Of a stretch of 64,000 nucleotides of DNA, positions 62,773-64,000 are shown one piece after another. Position 1 is the first letter of the stretch; the number at the start of each line of letters is the position of its first letter. The notes below the pieces were generated by a model. It was not told the origin of the DNA and ran no database searches. It saw only the letters and a program-made list of their open reading frames with translations. The stretch is from positions 6,994,501 to 7,058,500 of the forward strand of contig NZ_CP135921.1 in assembly GCF_032397745.1 (NCBI RefSeq), in the 5' to 3' direction. This stretch comes from Bradyrhizobium prioriisuperbiae. Lineage in GTDB: Bacteria; Pseudomonadota; Alphaproteobacteria; Rhizobiales; Xanthobacteraceae. The position numbers and the translations under genes were made by a program.

Positions 62773-64000
62773 TCACCGTCTCTTCGGCCGCTGCACGTGC
62801 GAGAGGATATCGGAGGCTTCCAGACTCCCGGCCTCCGCGGCCTTTGCAAGCAGGAGCTTCGCCCCGGGGACGTCCTTGCGGCCACCGATGCCATTGGCCT
62901 GGCATCGGGCCAGATTGACCATTCCGGCCGGATCGCCCATCGCCGCACTTTTCTCGTAGAAAGCGCGGGCCTGCTTCAGGTTCCTGGCGCCGGTCCATCC
63001 CTTCTCGGCAAACTCACCCAGCTTGTTGATGGCGCCGGGGTCGCTGAGGTCAGCGGCTTGCCGGAACAGGGCATGGGCCTTGGCGAGATCCTTGGGCCCG
63101 CCCGCGCCGCGCTCGTTCTGGAGACCCAGGCGGACGATGGCGGGCGCGAAATTGATTTTCGCGGCAATCTCATAATAGAACCGCGCCAGTGACGGATCCC
63201 AGCCGACGCCGGTGCCATCGTCATACATGGTGCCGAGAGCGTAGAGCGCGCGTGTATTGCCGAGCTCGAACGCCTTCTTGTAGCTCGCGAGCGCGGACGC
63301 ATAGTCCCGCTTTGCAAACTGCGCGCGTCCGAGCTGATAGTGGAAACGATCGACAGCCGGAAAGCGCCTGACGGCGTCCGTGCACGCCGTGATGGCATCG
63401 ACGACCGTCTCGACCTTCACGATCGCAATGCTTCTGGCCTCGGCGACCCGGGTGGGACCATCCGGCGCGGCCGTGAGTTCATCGCAGGGCTGCGCCACCG
63501 ACGGATCGGACAGATAGGCCTGCTTCACCGCGTTGAGAAAAACCTTGTCCCTGGACAGCTGGCCATACATGTAAGGCGTCTGTTTCTGCTGCGTCGAACT
63601 CCTGACATCGTCGCGCACCTTGCGGAACAGAAAGTTGATTTCGAGGTCCGGCTCGGCCAGGTATTTCAGGATCGCCGCGGCAAACGGGCTGTTGCGCGCC
63701 GCGCCGTCCCCCGACGTCCGATCCTCCGAAATCTTGTCTTCAGAGATCTTGCCGGGTTCGGCCGCAAAGAACACCAGCACGTTCCTGAACGTCTCGGATG
63801 AGCCGGATGCACCGGCCGGGTCTGCACGATCCTGCCGCTCAAGCTTGGCGAACGGATGTCCACGCAATGCGTCAAGGACAACCAGTCCGAGCTTTCGCGC
63901 CTTGGCCACGCCTGACCACACCGCGCGCAGCGGCACAGCCTCGGTCGAGTATGACGACGAGGTTGCAAGCCTGGCATCGACGGGAATGAGATATCCGTCC
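62773..64000 (-). CDS. Caspase-like (peptidase C14) domain with Sel1 repeats, 5' truncated
   Basis: The gene runs off the right edge, and 408 complete codons are visible on the minus strand. The visible N-terminal part has caspase-like features: YLIPVDARLA, then LGLVVLDALRGHPFA, where the catalytic Cys (usually D-A-C-R-D-N-P-F) is Leu at 63865-63867. RNSPFAAAILKYLAEPDLEI follows, as in bacterial metacaspase-like proteins. The C-terminal half is a run of Sel1/TPR-type repeats (ALYALGTMYDDGTGV, LGLQNERGAGGPKD, LGEFAEKGWTG). The domain is probably a pseudo-protease with a scaffold role. The upstream His residue lies outside the window. Confidence 0.85.
   Translation of the reverse strand, partial: DGYLIPVDARLATSSSYSTEAVPLRAVWSGVAKARKLGLVVLDALRGHPFAKLERQDRADPAGASGSSETFRNVLVFFAAEPGKISEDKISEDRTSGDGAARNSPFAAAILKYLAEPDLEINFLFRKVRDDVRSSTQQKQTPYMYGQLSRDKVFLNAVKQAYLSDPSVAQPCDELTAAPDGPTRVAEARSIAIVKVETVVDAITACTDAVRRFPAVDRFHYQLGRAQFAKRDYASALASYKKAFELGNTRALYALGTMYDDGTGVGWDPSLARFYYEIAAKINFAPAIVRLGLQNERGAGGPKDLAKAHALFRQAADLSDPGAINKLGEFAEKGWTGARNLKQARAFYEKSAAMGDPAGMVNLARCQANGIGGRKDVPGAKLLLAKAAEAGSLEASDILSHVQRPKRR

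Overview
This 64 kb window is chromosomal DNA from a GC-rich alphaproteobacterium, most probably of the Bradyrhizobium / Rhodopseudomonas / Tardiphaga group (Nitrobacteraceae). The evidence is the housekeeping order dgt-argS-SPOR-nagZ-scpA-scpB-tatABC-serS-surE-pcm-nlpD, the yajC-secD-secF block followed by homologues of complex I assembly factors, and several intergenic palindromic elements of a kind familiar from that group. No rRNA, tRNA, CRISPR array, prophage or insertion sequence was recognised. The window cuts uvrA at the left edge and a caspase-like/Sel1 gene at the right edge.

1-22 kb is an accessory, envelope-oriented region: the uvrA tail, a VOC protein, a DUF6881 protein, an HSL-type esterase, a secreted monohaem protein, an RpiR-type regulator divergent from a Tat-exported phospholipase C, then a 3390-residue autotransporter (7402-17574, minus strand) made of repeats at exact 261, 267 and 879 bp periods. 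It is followed by a secreted DUF3828-like protein, an SPW membrane protein, two overlapping GNAT genes, DUF2218, a 42-residue CxxCxGxG protein, a Tat-exported FAH-fold protein and a ModA-like binding protein.

22-31 kb holds DUF3597, DUF2189, a patatin, an MltB-type transglycosylase, a DUF1775-PCu(A)C fusion with a DUF2946-like partner, a DUF1127 protein, trmFO, and an unusual kinase-like/AMP-ligase C-domain fusion.

31-52 kb is the core block, mostly on the minus strand: NDUFAF6-like and NDUFAF3-like proteins with secF, secD and yajC; a DUF815 ATPase; nlpD, pcm, surE and serS with an inserted response regulator; tatCBA; scpB, scpA, nagZ, a SPOR protein, argS and dgt; then erpA. The Tat translocase encoded here has at least two likely substrates in the same window (phospholipase C and the FAH protein).

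52-64 kb is accessory again: an orphan ParD followed by a SUKH/L12-like fusion, a metallophosphoesterase, a 3-hydroxyisobutyrate dehydrogenase-like protein, SRPBCC, a Phd/PIN toxin-antitoxin pair split by a palindromic element, a membrane-anchored transglycosylase, transketolase, a deformylase-like protein lacking metal ligands, an outer-membrane barrel protein and the pseudo-caspase/Sel1 gene.

No single new multi-gene system stands out. The best leads are individual proteins: the kinase/AMP-ligase-C fusion, the SUKH-L12 protein beside a lone ParD, the catalytically degenerate deformylase and caspase relatives, and the exactly periodic autotransporter.
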